Positions 63,080-64,000 of a stretch of 64,000 bases of DNA are shown in pieces (position 1 is the stretch's first letter; each line of letters starts with the position of its first letter). Origin of the DNA: Thalassotalea eurytherma (GTDB taxonomy: Bacteria > Pseudomonadota > Gammaproteobacteria > Enterobacterales > Alteromonadaceae); the NCBI RefSeq assembly GCF_030161415.1, contig NZ_BSSU01000013.1, positions 1 to 64,000 of the forward strand, in the 5' to 3' direction. A model generated the notes under the pieces. It was given only the letters and a program-made list of their open reading frames with translations, ran no database searches and was not told the origin of the DNA. Both the position numbers and the translations under genes were made by a program.

Positions 63080-64000
63080 TTAAGCTGCTTGAGCTGACTT
63101 TTTGCTAAATAGCTCTCGAAACACAGGGTAAATATCTTCTGCTGACTTAATATGGGACATGGCAAAATGTGGTTGAGATTTTTGCACAAGTTCATATTGT
63201 TGCCACAAGGTTTGGTGGGCTCTTTGCGTTATTTCTATGTAACTAAAATAACGACATTTAGGCATTAGTGATTGCTCTAACAACTGTCTGCAGTGGGGAG
63301 AGTCGTCAGCCCAGTTATCGCCATCCGAAGCTTGAGCACCATATATATTCCATTGAGAGTCACTGTAGCGTTGTTCAATGATTTCCTTCATGAGTTCAAG
63401 GGCGCTAGAAGCAATCGTGCCGCCAGTTTCTTGGGAATAGAAGAACTCTTGCTCATCTACTTCTTTTGCCTGTGTATGATGACGAATATAAACCACATCA
63501 ATTGATTTATATGTTTTAGTTAAAAATAAATAAAGCAAAATGTAGAAACGCTTGGCGATGTCTTTAGTTGCTTGATCCATAGAGCCTGAGACATCCATCA
63601 GGCAAAACATGACCGCTTTTGATGTTGGCACTGCTTGTTTGGCGTAGTTTCTATAACGCAAATCAAAACTGTCGATAAAGGGGACTTTTGCAATCTTCGC
63701 CTCTAACTCTGCTATTGCTTTTACTAGACGTTTTCGCGCTTGCGTTTCAGCGACAGGTGAAGCGTCTAACTTACTTAATTCATCTTTTAAGCTTTTTAAT
63801 TCACGGCGTTTGCTACTTGTCATTGCAATACGACGAGCTATAGAGCCTTGAAGTGATTTTACAATATCAATATTAGCGGGCACACCTTCGGCACAATAGC
63901 CATTACGAACCGTTTTATACTCAATAAGCTTATCAAGCTGATTCTTTTCGAGGTTAGGAAGCTCAAGATTTTCAAATAGAATATTTAAATACTCATCTTT
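63080..64000 (-). CDS. YeaH family (DUF444) protein, 5' end beyond window
   Basis: At least 307 residues; the frame is open to the window edge, so the N-terminal ~120 residues are missing (E. coli YeaH has 427). A GTG at 63883 is an internal Val. A von Willebrand-like MIDAS motif ([22 protein letters not shown]) and [17 protein letters not shown] are typical of DUF444. The ending ...[19 protein letters not shown] is normal for the family. It probably works with the PrkA-type kinase YeaG (expected just outside the window) and SpoVR. Confidence 0.92.
   Translation of the reverse strand, partial: KDEYLNILFENLELPNLEKNQLDKLIEYKTVRNGYCAEGVPANIDIVKSLQGSIARRIAMTSSKRRELKSLKDELSKLDASPVAETQARKRLVKAIAELEAKIAKVPFIDSFDLRYRNYAKQAVPTSKAVMFCLMDVSGSMDQATKDIAKRFYILLYLFLTKTYKSIDVVYIRHHTQAKEVDEQEFFYSQETGGTIASSALELMKEIIEQRYSDSQWNIYGAQASDGDNWADDSPHCRQLLEQSLMPKCRYFSYIEITQRAHQTLWQQYELVQKSQPHFAMSHIKSAEDIYPVFRELFSKKSAQAA

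Noticed and set aside
63080-63883. A complete 267-residue YeaH protein starting at GTG 63883
   Set aside because: The frame stays open to the window edge with sensible sequence ([20 protein letters not shown]), so that GTG is an internal Val codon.

Overview
The window looks like chromosomal DNA of a marine gammaproteobacterium, most likely Alteromonadales near Colwellia/Thalassotalea. This is inferred from gene content, low GC, the Vibrio/Shewanella/Pseudomonas-type polar flagellar gene order (flrABC, flhFG, motCD, parC/parP) and a NhaB Na+/H+ antiporter; no 16S or taxonomic search was possible.

Bases 1-50407 are almost entirely one polar-flagellum, chemotaxis and flagellin-glycosylation locus. 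It opens with the 3' end of a flagellin, then flaG, fliD, fliS, a fliT-like gene and a Maf flagellin glycosyltransferase. A 13-gene minus-strand operon (5234-17354) follows. It has pseB, pseC, pseI, pseG and an SpsF-type nucleotidyltransferase, plus two aminotransferases, an aldo/keto reductase, an FAD oxidoreductase, two methyltransferases, a WbqC-like protein and a GNAT acetyltransferase, so it probably makes a decorated pseudaminic-acid-type sugar. Then come flrA, a NeuD/PglD-like acyltransferase, flrBC, fliEFGHIJ, fliKLMNOPQR-flhB, flhA-flhF-flhG-fliA and cheYZAB-motCD-parC-parP-cheW-DUF2802. Sigma-54 type -24/-12 elements with the correct GG-to-GC spacing lie before maf, the pse operon, flrB, fliE, fliK and flhA, so glycan synthesis and transfer appear wired into the flagellar hierarchy.

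Bases 50408-64000 are housekeeping and accessory genes: mlaA, a decayed secreted-protein gene, an M2-family peptidase lipoprotein, a PsrA-type TetR regulator, nagZ, a DASS/SLC13 transporter, dsbB, nhaB, fadR, spoVR and a truncated yeaH. The 1.1-kb gap between the M2 peptidase and psrA holds five degenerate tandem units. Each has a promoter-like box next to a minus-strand terminator-like hairpin, and this is the least explained structure in the window.

Other points of note are three copies in the CheA linker of a peptide resembling the CheY-binding ends of FliM and CheZ (no clear P2 domain is seen), a near-perfect in-frame 49-residue duplication in FliK, and candidate PsrA and FadR operators before psrA and fadR.
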